64,000 nucleotides of DNA from Nephrocerus scutellatus (Eukaryota; Arthropoda; Insecta; Diptera; Pipunculidae): contig OX352763.1 of assembly GCA_947095585.1 (NCBI GenBank), forward strand, positions 102,403,908-102,467,907, written 5' to 3'. The notes beneath the pieces were generated by a model. It was not told the origin of the DNA, searched no databases, and worked only from the letters and a program-made list of their open reading frames with translations. Every line of letters begins with the position of its first letter. Position 1 is the first letter of the stretch. Positions 32,925 to 42,647 of the stretch are shown here, piece after piece. The position numbers and the translations under genes are program-made.

Positions 32925-33402
32925 GCGTCACACGCGACACGCGTCAAAAGCGGGATATCAAAATGGACCCCTGACATTGAGCCGCTCACAAAATTTCAGA
33001 CCTAACAAAAAACGAGAAAATGGCGCGATTGCCAACCATCACACGTTTCACACGCGAAACGTTACTAGCGTCATACGTGGAATATAAAAATGCTATTTTG
33101 AACTTAAATGATCACAAAATTTTAACTCTATAGGTCGTTTAGAAGGTGTTTAAAAATGACCTCAAAGTCGGAAAAATTGTTTCAACCATCAACATGTGCC
33201 ACACGCGACACGCGTCATACTCGGAATATAAAAAATGCTATTTTGGACTAGAAACTCACAAAATTTCAGCTCTCTAGGTCGTGTGGAAGTTGCAAATAAA
33301 AGACCTCAAAGAACTTCAACATATCACACGCGACACCCGTCATACTCGGAATATAAAAAAATTCTTTTTTGGAATTAGATGCTCACAAAATTTCAGCTCT
33401 CT
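32925..33402. repeat. Four tandem units of about 120-140 bp
   Basis: CACACGCGACACGCGTCA-type sequence begins units at about 32929, 33050, 33191 and 33326. Each runs through GGAATATAAAAA and CTCACAAAATTTCAGCTCTC. Copies have diverged unevenly; the last two are closest. The array abuts the hAT remnant. Confidence 0.75.
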
Positions 33403-33870
33403 GTGGAGCAAAATGGAGCATTCATTTCTACTGACAGCATCAACTTTAATAGACCCACGATTCAAGAAAATCCATTTTCAGGATCCCATAGCTCTATCTA
33501 CTGTTATGAGACACATAAGAAACGAAATGACTGAAATTGTAGATTCAGACGACAGTTTTGGGAGTGCAAGTGAAACGTCTCCCACTGGTGATAATGAGTT
33601 TGATTTATGAGCTCACCAAAAGTTTTTGGCCACAAACGAAGAAAAAAGGACAATGACGAACTTACTTCTGGGTCAATGCACCGGTCCTCCAGTTGAAACA
33701 TAATTTGGTTGATGCTTGAGAAGAGATGAAATCCGTGTACCCTAAACTATACACTCTCTCCCAAAAATATTGCTTCTTAATTAGAACTTCTGTACCATCA
33801 GAACGGCTTTTTTCCAAAGCAGGTGCAACTGCTACGGTAAAACGAAATCTGTTAACGACGATACATTTTT
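33403..33870 (+). mobile_element. hAT transposase remnant (ZBED-like C-terminus)
   Basis: The + strand reads FLLTASTLIDPRFKKIHFQD, then after stops and a frame change SVPSERLFSKAGATATVKRN. The second block is the C-terminal hAT dimerisation motif, and the first is the conserved LLDPRFK segment. The N-terminal BED finger and catalytic core are missing, so the copy is dead. Confidence 0.75.
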
Positions 33871-33914
33871 TTGTCTTTATGTTTAATATAATTTTCAGCT
33901 ATCTATATAATATA

Positions 33915-34740
33915 CTAGCTGATTATGCGGCGTTGCCCAGGTATTTATTCATCACAATCTTCTATTAGGCAAGGGTAGAAAAAAGAATGATATCTATCTA
34001 TAAGGTAAAATTGCAGTTTTTATTATTTAATTTAATAAAATATATTTTAAATTACAGCTATAGTATTTAAATTATAAAATAAAATTAAATAAACATACAT
34101 AAAATTAATTTAAAACAAAACTTGGTTGTTAGAATTAAGTTGTCCGTGGGAAAAACATGGCGATCTCAAATCTATACTCCGCAGTACTTAATAAACTGTC
34201 CGACTTATTGATCGTCATCGAAAACGCAAGATCCGTCGAAATGAGTGCTATCCGTGGGATAAAAACTGTCCCTTTTCTGTCAATATAGTCGCTTCAATTA
34301 TATTGCCCGGCATCTCTATTACGCACAGTCTTGTGCCGTTGCAAAGTTTTGGCGAGTCGAGAAGCCGTAGTAAAATAATTGGAGATCAAACTGTAAGGTG
34401 GCAATCCAGACGAATGAAGTGAGTTTAGGAACTCAGTTAGATAATTAACTTCCTCATCAGTATCTACAGCGGTATCGATACACTTATATTGAGTGACTAT
34501 GCCTATTAACATGGCAAGTATTTGATTGTTTATTTCATGGGTGTCTCCATTTTTAGTAGCAAGAATGGCCTCTTCTCGCAACCGGTTCAATATGTGATAG
34601 TTTTGAGAAACAGCCGGATAAAACGAATTTATTAGTTCGGCGGCTGATTTCAAAAATCTAGTGTAAATTTAATATAACCATAAAACACGGCTACTAAACT
34701 ACCTTTTCCAATTTGAAGTAGGGGCGACAATGTCCTCACC
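33915..34740 (-). mobile_element. Helitron remnant with helicase fragment
   Basis: Read on the minus strand, this ends at 33915 in CGCCGCATAATCAGCTAG, a typical Helitron CTAG terminus. Upstream, 34294-34653 encodes part of a PIF1-type Helitron helicase: EEAILATKNGDTHEINNQIL and DTDEEVNYLTEFLNSLHSSG. The rest of the helicase and the Rep domain are absent. The 5' boundary is not resolved. Confidence 0.7.
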
Positions 34741-34794
34741 CCCAAATTTGTCGCCAAATGGTCCCCGAGTGCCATTTTATACACCACTATTCAT

Positions 34795-35268
34795 ATCGCC
34801 CCCCCCCCCCCCTCAGTTACCGAATCCATCCCTCTAGAGCTGTCTTACCATCACCATTCAACTCAGAGACCCCGAAAACTATAGAATCGACACTAATATC
34901 GGTCACCCCTCTCAGTTATTGACCCCATCCCCCTAGAGCTGTCTTACCATCACCATTCAACTCAGCGACCCCGAAACCCATAGAATCGACACTAATGTCG
35001 GTAACCCCCTCTCTCAGTTATCGACCCCATCCTCCTAGAGCTGTCTTAGCATCACCATTCAACTCAGCGACCACGAAAACCATAAAATCGACACTAATAT
35101 CGGCAACCCCTCCCACCCTCAGTAATCGACCCCATCCCCCTAGAGCTGTCTTACCATCACCATTCAACTAAGCGACCCCGAAAACCATAGAATCGACACT
35201 AATATCGGTCACCCCCCCCCCCCACAGTGGGATGGGGAAGCCGGGAAACCCCGGGTATTTCCGCTAGT
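34795..35268 (+). mobile_element. Minisatellite block ending in a second Helitron terminus
   Basis: Units of about 100-105 bp recur: CAGTTA.CGA.CCCATCC.. at 34816, 34912, 35014 and 35120. Each includes CTAGAGCTGTCTTACCATCA and GAATCGACACTAATATCGG. Units are joined by poly-C runs. The block ends with the hairpin CCGGGAAACCCCGGG and CTAG at 35264-35267, a + strand Helitron 3' terminus. Helitrons often carry such internal minisatellites. Confidence 0.7.
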
Positions 35269-35484
35269 ATTACATAAACGAAATTTGAGATTGGTCTCAA
35301 GCACGCTGATAGCAAGACCGCAAGACCAAGACAAGGACTCAGGCTGCAAAACCAAGACTAAAGGCACCAATATAAACCAAGACCAACACTCAACCTGCAA
35401 GACTAAGATCAAGACAGAGATGCCATAGTATGGTTGTGCGTTTGCTCATCACTATCTTTAAACTATCACTGGTCCATTTGCAAG

Positions 35485-36456
35485 CATTGAGACTAAAGTG
35501 GCGAAAATGGATTTGGTTGTTAATGATGGTAAGACAAAGGAGGGGGATTCAATACCGATACATGGAATTGGACGTATTAAGTGAGTCAAATATCCATGGT
35601 AACAACGTGTTGTTTTGTTTATTCCGTCATTTTAGACTCAAACAGCAAAATGGCTATCCCTATTGTACAACTCAGCTATCATCATGATCATAGTCATTAG
35701 CGAACGCACTTGGTTTCGCAAAATAAACAACCAAACAAAAACATAACCCAGACAGCAGGCGAAGCAACAAAACTAAAAATACGAAAACAAATGAAAAATT
35801 ATTTTGTTATTGAGTGAATAGGAAAATATATAAAAATATTAGAACCAAGGATAGTCACAATAGCGAACAACACAAACCATCGACTACCCATACAATAGGA
35901 GAAGCAAATTGCTGCAGGAATCATAATAAAATAAAATTTTGGCAAGTAAGGAAACAGGTGAACTACGTTCAGTTTCAGTATAAAGCTGTCTCGTAATTTC
36001 GTCTGCATACTCCGGATTCCTTTTCCTTGTTCATATCTCTGTCGGCTAAGAATTCCTGAGAAAAACGTATCAAAAGCACATTTGAAATCTTTTAATGATT
36101 CCCATAGGTAAGACCTGACATATTATTTTGGATAAAAGCAAAAGTAATGGCTTTTAAGATGGCGAGTGATCTAAATTTTGCATTTTATAGGATTCCTTTT
36201 ATACATCAGAATTTCTAGCTGCAAGAAAGAATTCATAAAATTCAAACTTAACTCAAACTTAATTCGAAAGCGCCAGCAAGCAGCTAAAATTGAAGTGAAA
36301 ACTCCAAGAGTCAGCGTTGCCATTAGCATGATGGAATATGACGTTAGGTTGCTTTGGCTCAAGTGCAACATAGCAAATTTGTTAGGTGTCTTCCAGCCGG
36401 AGTATGTGAATACTTTAGTGAAACAACACGAAGAGGAATTCAACGATTTGGTTAAC
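35485..36456 (+). pseudogene. Exons of an unrecognised host gene, second exon split by the LTR element
   Basis: Exon A is 35485-35580 (ends AA|GTGAGT). Exon B starts at 36210 after TACATCAG and resumes beyond the LTR element at 44290-44360 (ends GAAGAAG|GTGAGT). The split codon AA|A keeps frame, and exon B stays open for 318 nt once the element and one copy of the GTTAAC target duplication are left out. The peptide is charged and protein-like: MDLVVNDGKTKEGDSIP, RVSVAISMMEYDVRLLWLKC, YVNTLVKQHEEEFNDL, and INLVYGGRRDYIPG beyond the insertion. I do not recognise the family. With the insertion present, an in-frame stop (TGT TAA) occurs two codons into the LTR, so this allele cannot make the full protein. 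Confidence 0.6.
36451..36456. repeat. Target-site duplication, left copy (GTTAAC)
   Basis: GTTAAC at 36451-36456 precedes the 5' LTR. The same six bases at 44284-44289 follow the 3' LTR. Related gypsy-type elements usually make 4-bp duplications, so 6 bp is a little unusual. The palindromic target makes alternative boundaries of 5-6 bp possible. Confidence 0.8.
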
Positions 36457-37153
36457 TGTTAACATAGAGAATATCCCACTACAGGCACCCGTTATAATAT
36501 AGAAATACTGAATAACAATATAAGATATTCACAGTATGTAATCACATAATCACATAGAATAAGAATAATGTAAATGCGATCCAACTTCATATCTTGTTTA
36601 CCAATTTCACAACATGATGAAATCATCTTGTTTACTACTTTAACATTCAAGGCCAATCTTATATCACAATACGAATTTTGTCAACATGTTTACCATCTTC
36701 AATTCAAGGCCAATCAATGATCAAAACGCCAGATGGTCAATTACGACGAATTTAGATATCTATTCAAAACATGCTAGAACATGAAAACAACCTTATCTCA
36801 AATCAGATCTAAGACAATAACATGTTTACGTCCTCAAAGACGAAAACAAGTTCAAAGTCCAAAACTATTTCACAACACAAGTTGGATCACATAACAAAAT
36901 AAGTATATAGAAATAAGTATAAAAGCAGAAGCATTCAGTATTCATAATTCATTAAGTATCCAACATTCATTCAGTATTGTTTAACGGATTGTATTATTAA
37001 CACTTCCATTCTACAAATTTATACACAGTGATACAGGATATAGAATCATTCAATAAAGATATTGTCTTAAATAATTTTCTTGTGACTTGTAATATTATTT
37101 TAATAAAGAAAGATCTTTTTTAAAATTTACTAAGTTACATTGAAAACATAATT
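36457..37153 (+). repeat. 5' LTR
   Basis: Starts TGTTAACATAGAGAATATCC and ends AAAACATAATT. A TATA box (TATAAAAG) at 36918-36925 and AATAAA signals at 37052-37057 and 37102-37107 mark probable U3/R/U5 parts. The 3' copy lies exactly 7130 bp downstream with no visible difference. Confidence 0.93.
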
Positions 37154-37170
37154 GGCGCAGTCGGTGTAGG
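37153..37170 (+). other. Primer-binding site
   Basis: TGGCGCAGTCGGTGTAGG begins at the last base of the 5' LTR. It resembles the tRNA-Ser-type PBS known from the 17.6/297 group. The overlap of its first T with the LTR end is also typical of that group. Confidence 0.75.
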
Positions 37171-37227
37171 ATAGTGCTAGTCAACTAAGACTTATTTTTT
37201 TTAAAAAAAATTTAAAGCACTCCACAA

Positions 37228-37680
37228 CAACAAAAGTGAAAAAAAAAAAATTTCTACAGCAGAAGTGCAGAAATTTTACAAATATTTTTACGAAAAATTA
37301 TTGCATTATTCGCAATAATAGTGAAAAAAAAAATTTCTACAGCAGAAGTGCAGAAATTTCACAAAATTCTACGAAAATTATTGCATTATTCGCAATAATA
37401 GTGAACAAAATTTCTACAGCAGAAGTGCAGAAATTTCACAAAATTCTACGAAAATTATTGCATTATTCGCATTAATAGTGAACAAAATTTCTACAGCAGA
37501 AGTGCAGAAATTTCACAAAATTCTACGAAAATTATTGCATTATTCGCATTAATAGTGAACAAAATTTCTACGAAAATAATTGCATTATTTGCAATAATAG
37601 TGAAAAAAAATTCTACAGCAGAAGTGCAGAAATTTTACAAATATTTTTACAAAAATAATTACATTATACACAAAAATAAG
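37228..37680 (+). repeat. Tandem repeats in the retrotransposon leader
   Basis: Units of about 76-90 bp begin GTGAAAAAAA or GTGAACAAAA and run through TTCTACAGCAGAAGTGCAGA to TATTGCATTATTCGCAATAA. Starts are near 37228, 37320, 37401, 37480, 37556 (short unit) and 37602, with decayed units to about 37780. TTCTACAGCAGAAGTGCAGAA contains a short inverted repeat, so each unit could form a hairpin in the RNA leader. Confidence 0.85.
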
Positions 37681-38163
37681 TGAACCATTTTTATAAACAT
37701 TTTTACAAAAATAATTACATCATTTACAAAAATAAGTGAACCATTTTTACAACAAAAATAATCGCATTATTCACAAAATTAAGTGAAAAATTTTACGAAC
37801 ATTTTCTACAAAATAAAGAACATTAACAAAATAAACTATTGGTCAAATCAACATAAAGAAGACGAATCAAAGACAATTATCCGCAGCATCATTAGAAGAC
37901 AAATAAAAGACGATTACTCACAATATCACTAGAAGACAAATTAAAGACGATTCAACATAATAAATTAACAAAGAACATCAATCAATATTTATCATCAAAT
38001 TGCTGATCTGAAAATTAAATCAAGGTGAAATCATAGACATTTTTACTATTAAAAAATATATACACAATTTAAATAATTTTTAACAAATAAAATCTACAAT
38101 TTTTATATAAGGTTACTTTATTTTTTTTTTTATTATTACAAACAAATATTTAATAAAATCAAA

Positions 38164-39306
38164 ATGGAAAATCAAGTAAATAATTTAATGCAAGAAAATA
38201 ATATTATCTTAGAAAATAAAATAATCCTAAATCCTATTAAATACCTAAACGCCCTTCCTTACTTTGACGGAAATTCGGACAACTTATTAACATTCACTAA
38301 TTTAGTAGACAGAATAAATCCGCTATTAATAACTTACGATGACCTTTCTCAATATTTATTTTCGGACATAATAAGAAGCAAACTTATCAGAAAAGCTAGA
38401 GAAGTAATAGAAATTAATACCCAAGCCATTGCTTGGAATGATATCAAAATCGTTTTACAAAATAACTTTGCCGAAAGACGTAGTGTAGAACAACTTTTCG
38501 ACGAATTGAGAGGTGTTACTTTCAAAAACAATGTTTTAGGTTTTTTCAACGAAATAAAAGATAAACTACGAAAATTAAATAACAAAACTTTATTAGTAAC
38601 TGGCCCTGGTAAAATAGCGAACGAATGTTCATTAAATAACATACGTACTGCACTTGATATATTTAAAAATAAAATACCTGAACCAATGAAAACAATTCTA
38701 ATTTGTAGAAATCCTGAGAATTTAGAATCAGCAATTGATATACTTAGTCAAACAGGCTACGCAGATCAATCAAATCCAGAACCATTCTATAATCACAATA
38801 ATAATAGGAAAATACGTTATAATAATAATTACAATAAAAATAATAATTTTTCTCCAAATAAACAAGAATATGGAAATAAATACCAACAAAACCCAAACAG
38901 AAATGAACATCTTAACAATTATAGATACAGACAGACAGAACCAAATCAGAATAAAAAAGAACAATTTAATAAAAATGACCAAAAACAAAATAGAGAAAAA
39001 CAATATAATAATTATAGATCCGACCAATATCAGAATAGGAACAGGCAGTTCAACAATTATAGAAATGATAGCTATAATAATTATAGATCCGATCAATATC
39101 AGAATAAGAACAGACAGTTCAATAATTATAGAAATAATAGTTATAATAATTATAGACAACCAAATTATCATCAATTCACAAGTGACATTCCAAATAATTT
39201 GCCTGATATCCAACAAAATCAAACTGTCGAACCTATGGACATAAATAAATGCGAAACAAGCGAAAATTTTCACTTACAAGCCTCGGAGGAGATTTACCAT
39301 ATGTAA
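38164..39306 (+). CDS. gag: Gag polyprotein of the LTR retrotransposon
   Basis: The frame is 380 codons and opens with an ATG about 1 kb downstream of the PBS. Residues about 20-200 look like the helical capsid region, with FDGNSDNLLTFTNLVDRIN and FNEIKDKLRKLN. The C-terminal third is an Asn/Tyr/Arg-rich basic tail containing near-repeats of YRSDQYQNRNRQFNNYRN and no CCHC zinc knuckle, as in related errantivirus Gags. It overlaps pol by 58 nt in the -1 frame. A canonical slippery heptamer AAATTTT sits at 39264-39270, in Gag phase A AAT TTT. Structural protein that packages the element RNA in cytoplasmic particles. Confidence 0.9.
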   Translation: MENQVNNLMQENNIILENKIILNPIKYLNALPYFDGNSDNLLTFTNLVDRINPLLITYDDLSQYLFSDIIRSKLIRKAREVIEINTQAIAWNDIKIVLQNNFAERRSVEQLFDELRGVTFKNNVLGFFNEIKDKLRKLNNKTLLVTGPGKIANECSLNNIRTALDIFKNKIPEPMKTILICRNPENLESAIDILSQTGYADQSNPEPFYNHNNNRKIRYNNNYNKNNNFSPNKQEYGNKYQQNPNRNEHLNNYRYRQTEPNQNKKEQFNKNDQKQNREKQYNNYRSDQYQNRNRQFNNYRNDSYNNYRSDQYQNKNRQFNNYRNNSYNNYRQPNYHQFTSDIPNNLPDIQQNQTVEPMDINKCETSENFHLQASEEIYHM

Positions 39307-42300
39307 AAATCAAATCTAATAAAAATCCATTAAAATTTATTATCGATACTGGAGCAACAAACTCTATTATAAATCCAGGTCTTTGTAATCCTAAATGGAA
39401 AGTACCAATTAATAAAATTCAAATTAAAACACTACAACATAATATAAACGTAACTGAAAGAGTATCAGTTCCCCTTTTTAAAGAATTTGGTGATCTCAAG
39501 CAAAAAATTGACTTTTTAGTCTGCGCGTTCCATGACAAATACGACGGTATTATTGGAAACGACATACTAAAACGATTTAACGCTAAAATAGATTATAAAC
39601 ATAATCTATTAGAAATCAATGGACAAACTATACAAATGTTGTTTGAAAGATCAAACAAACATACTGTACAGTTATTGGTGAATCAACAAGAAGGATTAGT
39701 TTACCTCAAGAAGCAGAAGTTCTTGAAAAACGAAATAATTTTTGATGAAGGAATTTACAATGTTGAAAATCATAAGATTGAAGTTCAAACGAATGTAAAA
39801 TGCCAAGGTCCATTTGAAATAAATCCAAATGAAATTGAAGAAGTTAATATAAAAAATTTCTCTATAATAGAAGAATATAATAATAAATTATTAACGGAAC
39901 AAATACGAACTCAACATCTCAACGCAGAAGAGAAACAAAAATTATTGAAAATAATAAACCAATATTCAAACATTTTTTATCAAGAAAATTCAAATCTCTC
40001 TTTTACAAATGCAATTAAACATGAAATACGTACTACTGATAATGTACCAATAAACGCGAAGTCATACAGATATCCTTACATACATAAAGATGAAGTCAAA
40101 ACCCAGATTCAAGAACTCCTCAAAAATAATATTATAAGGCCGAGCCATTCGCCTTATTCAGCCCCTGTGTGGATTGTACCGAAAAAGGTCGACGCCAGTG
40201 GAAAACAAAAGTGGAGGCTTGTCATAGACTATCGTAAACTAAATGAAGTTACAATAGACGACAAGTACCCTCTACCAAATATTGATGATATATTAGATAA
40301 ACTGGGCAGATGCCAGTATTTCACAACCCTTGATTTAGCTAAGGGATTTCATCAAATAGAAATTGAGGAAAAAGATATTTATAAAACAGCCTTTAGCGTA
40401 GAAGGAGGACATTATGAATTCTTAAGAATGCCATTTGGACTGAAGACAGCCCCAGCGACATTTCAAAGACTTATGAACAATATCTTAAAGGATTATATCA
40501 ATAAGATTTGTTTAGTCTATCTGGACGACATTATCATCTTCTCTACTTCAATACAAGAGCATATACATTCAATCAATTTAATATTTAATTGCTTAAGGAA
40601 AGCAAATCTAAAAATTCAATTAGATAAATCAGAGTTTCTAAAGAAAGAAACAGAATTTCTTGGACACATTGTGACACAAAACGGAATAAAACCAAATCCA
40701 AAAAAAATAGAATGCGTAAATAAATTTCCAATACCCAAAACAACGAAACAAATTAAACAATTTTTAGGACTAACGGGTTATTACAGAAAATTCATTAAAT
40801 ACTATTCATTAATAGCAAAGCCAATGACATTATTCTTAAAAAAGAATGCTAAATTAGACATTTCAAATATAAAATATCAAGAAAGTTTTAACACACTTAA
40901 AAAATTATTAATAAATGATCCAATATTAAGTTATCCCGATTTCAATAAAAATTTTACCCTTACAACAGATGCTAGTAATTATGCTTTAGGAGCAATACTT
41001 TCTCAAAATAATCATCCGATATGTTACGCTAGCAGAACATTAAATGAACATGAAATAAATTACAGCACCATTGAAAAAGAACTATTAGCAATCGTCTGGT
41101 CAACAAAATATTTTAGACCATATCTTTTTGGACGTAAATTTACAATCGAAACCGATTATAAACCTTTAACTTGGCTTTTCTCAATCAAAGAACCAAATTC
41201 AAAACTAGTAAGATGGAGACTAAAACTATCCGAATTTGATTATGAAATCACATATAAAAAAGGAACCAAAAATAAAAATGCAGATGCACTCTCCCGAATA
41301 GAAATAAATCTTACAGAAAGAAATGAAGAAAATAGATCAAACATATTTGCACTTAGTACATCCCCTTTAAATATATTTAAAACACAAATAGCAATCTTTA
41401 AAATTACTTCCGGTTCATTAAGAATTAAACAAATAAAAATTTTTAATAAAAATAGAAAAGTTATTTATATCAAATCACTGGATGAAGAAACAGCATTAAT
41501 ACTCTTAAAATCGCATTTTAACCCAAAATCCTTAAACTGTCTTTATGCAGATAACGAAGAATTTATAAAAACATTAGAAGATGTTTATCAAAAATATTTT
41601 GCAGACCAAGGAAAATTAAAAATTATTAAAACTAACAAATTCCTAAAAGATATAACAGATGAAGAAGAATTATTTGAAATCATTAAAAATGAACATCTCA
41701 GAAATAACCACAGAGGAATCATAGAAGTATACAAAGAACTATTCTTAAAATTTTATCATCCAAAGTTCAATATTAGAATAACCCAATTTATCAACAATTG
41801 CGAAATATGTAATTTAGAAAAATATGATCGAAATCCTATTAAAAATAAATATCAACTAACGGAAACCCCTTCAGCACCAAACGAAATTATTCATGCAGAC
41901 GTTTTCTATTCACTTGAAAAACAACTCTTTGTCACGTTCATAGATAAATTCAGCAAATTCGCTCAAGCAATAAAAATCACAGCAAGAACATGGACAGAAT
42001 TTAAAAGAAGCATTCTAACGTTAATCGCTGCTATTGGACCAATAAATAAATTAATTGTAGATAACGAGCTAGGATTTAAAGCTCTTCCACTTAAAGAATT
42101 TTTACAAAACGAAAACATAGAAATTCATTATACCTCAAATTATAACCACACATCCAATTCAGATGTAGAAAGACTACATAACACAATCAATGAACACATT
42201 AGATTATTAAGGCATGATCCAAACACAAATAATAATACTGTTGAAGAAAAGATATTAAAAATTATAAATTATTATAACAATACCATACATTCAACTACTG

Positions 42301-42647
42301 ATAAAAAACCAATCGATTTTAAAAATGGAAAAATACATAACAACGAATATGATTCTATTAAAGATAAAATAATCAAGAAAAAACAAACTTCCATAAATAA
42401 ATTAAATAAAGAAAGAGAAGATTTAGAAATACAACCAGGAACTACTTTCATTAAAGAAACACGCGGTGGAAAAAATCACACGAAATTCAGAAAACTTGAT
42501 GCAGAAAAAATAGACGAAAATCATATAATCGATAAACGAAATAATTTAAAATATTATAAATCACACATCAAACGGAAAAAGAAATATCAAAACTACAATT
42601 CACCAACAATTAAAACAAAAGGAAAAACACATAAAAGTAACTCATAA
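39249..42647 (+). CDS. pol: Pol polyprotein: protease, RT, RNase H, integrase
   Basis: This is an uninterrupted 1132-codon frame. The protease has FIIDTGATNS (active D33). RT spans about residues 260-440, with WRLVIDYRKLNEVT, TLDLAKGFHQIEI, MPFGLKTAPATFQ and the catalytic YLDD at 422-425. RNase H (about 565-680) has D572, E609 and D634 in TTDAS, IEKEL and ETDYKPL. Integrase has the zinc site H814, H819, C849, C852 and the catalytic triad D882, D936, E972. A basic C-terminal tail follows. The likely expression route is -1 frameshifting from gag. All catalytic residues I can check are present, so the copy may be functional. The ATG at 39249 is inside the overlap and probably not used. Confidence 0.95.
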   Translation: MRNKRKFSLTSLGGDLPYVKIKSNKNPLKFIIDTGATNSIINPGLCNPKWKVPINKIQIKTLQHNINVTERVSVPLFKEFGDLKQKIDFLVCAFHDKYDGIIGNDILKRFNAKIDYKHNLLEINGQTIQMLFERSNKHTVQLLVNQQEGLVYLKKQKFLKNEIIFDEGIYNVENHKIEVQTNVKCQGPFEINPNEIEEVNIKNFSIIEEYNNKLLTEQIRTQHLNAEEKQKLLKIINQYSNIFYQENSNLSFTNAIKHEIRTTDNVPINAKSYRYPYIHKDEVKTQIQELLKNNIIRPSHSPYSAPVWIVPKKVDASGKQKWRLVIDYRKLNEVTIDDKYPLPNIDDILDKLGRCQYFTTLDLAKGFHQIEIEEKDIYKTAFSVEGGHYEFLRMPFGLKTAPATFQRLMNNILKDYINKICLVYLDDIIIFSTSIQEHIHSINLIFNCLRKANLKIQLDKSEFLKKETEFLGHIVTQNGIKPNPKKIECVNKFPIPKTTKQIKQFLGLTGYYRKFIKYYSLIAKPMTLFLKKNAKLDISNIKYQESFNTLKKLLINDPILSYPDFNKNFTLTTDASNYALGAILSQNNHPICYASRTLNEHEINYSTIEKELLAIVWSTKYFRPYLFGRKFTIETDYKPLTWLFSIKEPNSKLVRWRLKLSEFDYEITYKKGTKNKNADALSRIEINLTERNEENRSNIFALSTSPLNIFKTQIAIFKITSGSLRIKQIKIFNKNRKVIYIKSLDEETALILLKSHFNPKSLNCLYADNEEFIKTLEDVYQKYFADQGKLKIIKTNKFLKDITDEEELFEIIKNEHLRNNHRGIIEVYKELFLKFYHPKFNIRITQFINNCEICNLEKYDRNPIKNKYQLTETPSAPNEIIHADVFYSLEKQLFVTFIDKFSKFAQAIKITARTWTEFKRSILTLIAAIGPINKLIVDNELGFKALPLKEFLQNENIEIHYTSNYNHTSNSDVERLHNTINEHIRLLRHDPNTNNNTVEEKILKIINYYNNTIHSTTDKKPIDFKNGKIHNNEYDSIKDKIIKKKQTSINKLNKEREDLEIQPGTTFIKETRGGKNHTKFRKLDAEKIDENHIIDKRNNLKYYKSHIKRKKKYQNYNSPTIKTKGKTHKSNS

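Noticed and set aside
36178..36209. Alternative start of exon B at the TTTATAG acceptor (36190)
   Set aside because: That acceptor would not keep frame with exon A; TACATCAG at 36207-36209 gives a matching phase.
38735..39273. Long frames on both strands rich in Ile and Asn
   Set aside because: They are shadows of the AT-rich gag C-terminal repeats; the gag frame has the proper start, context and overlap with pol.
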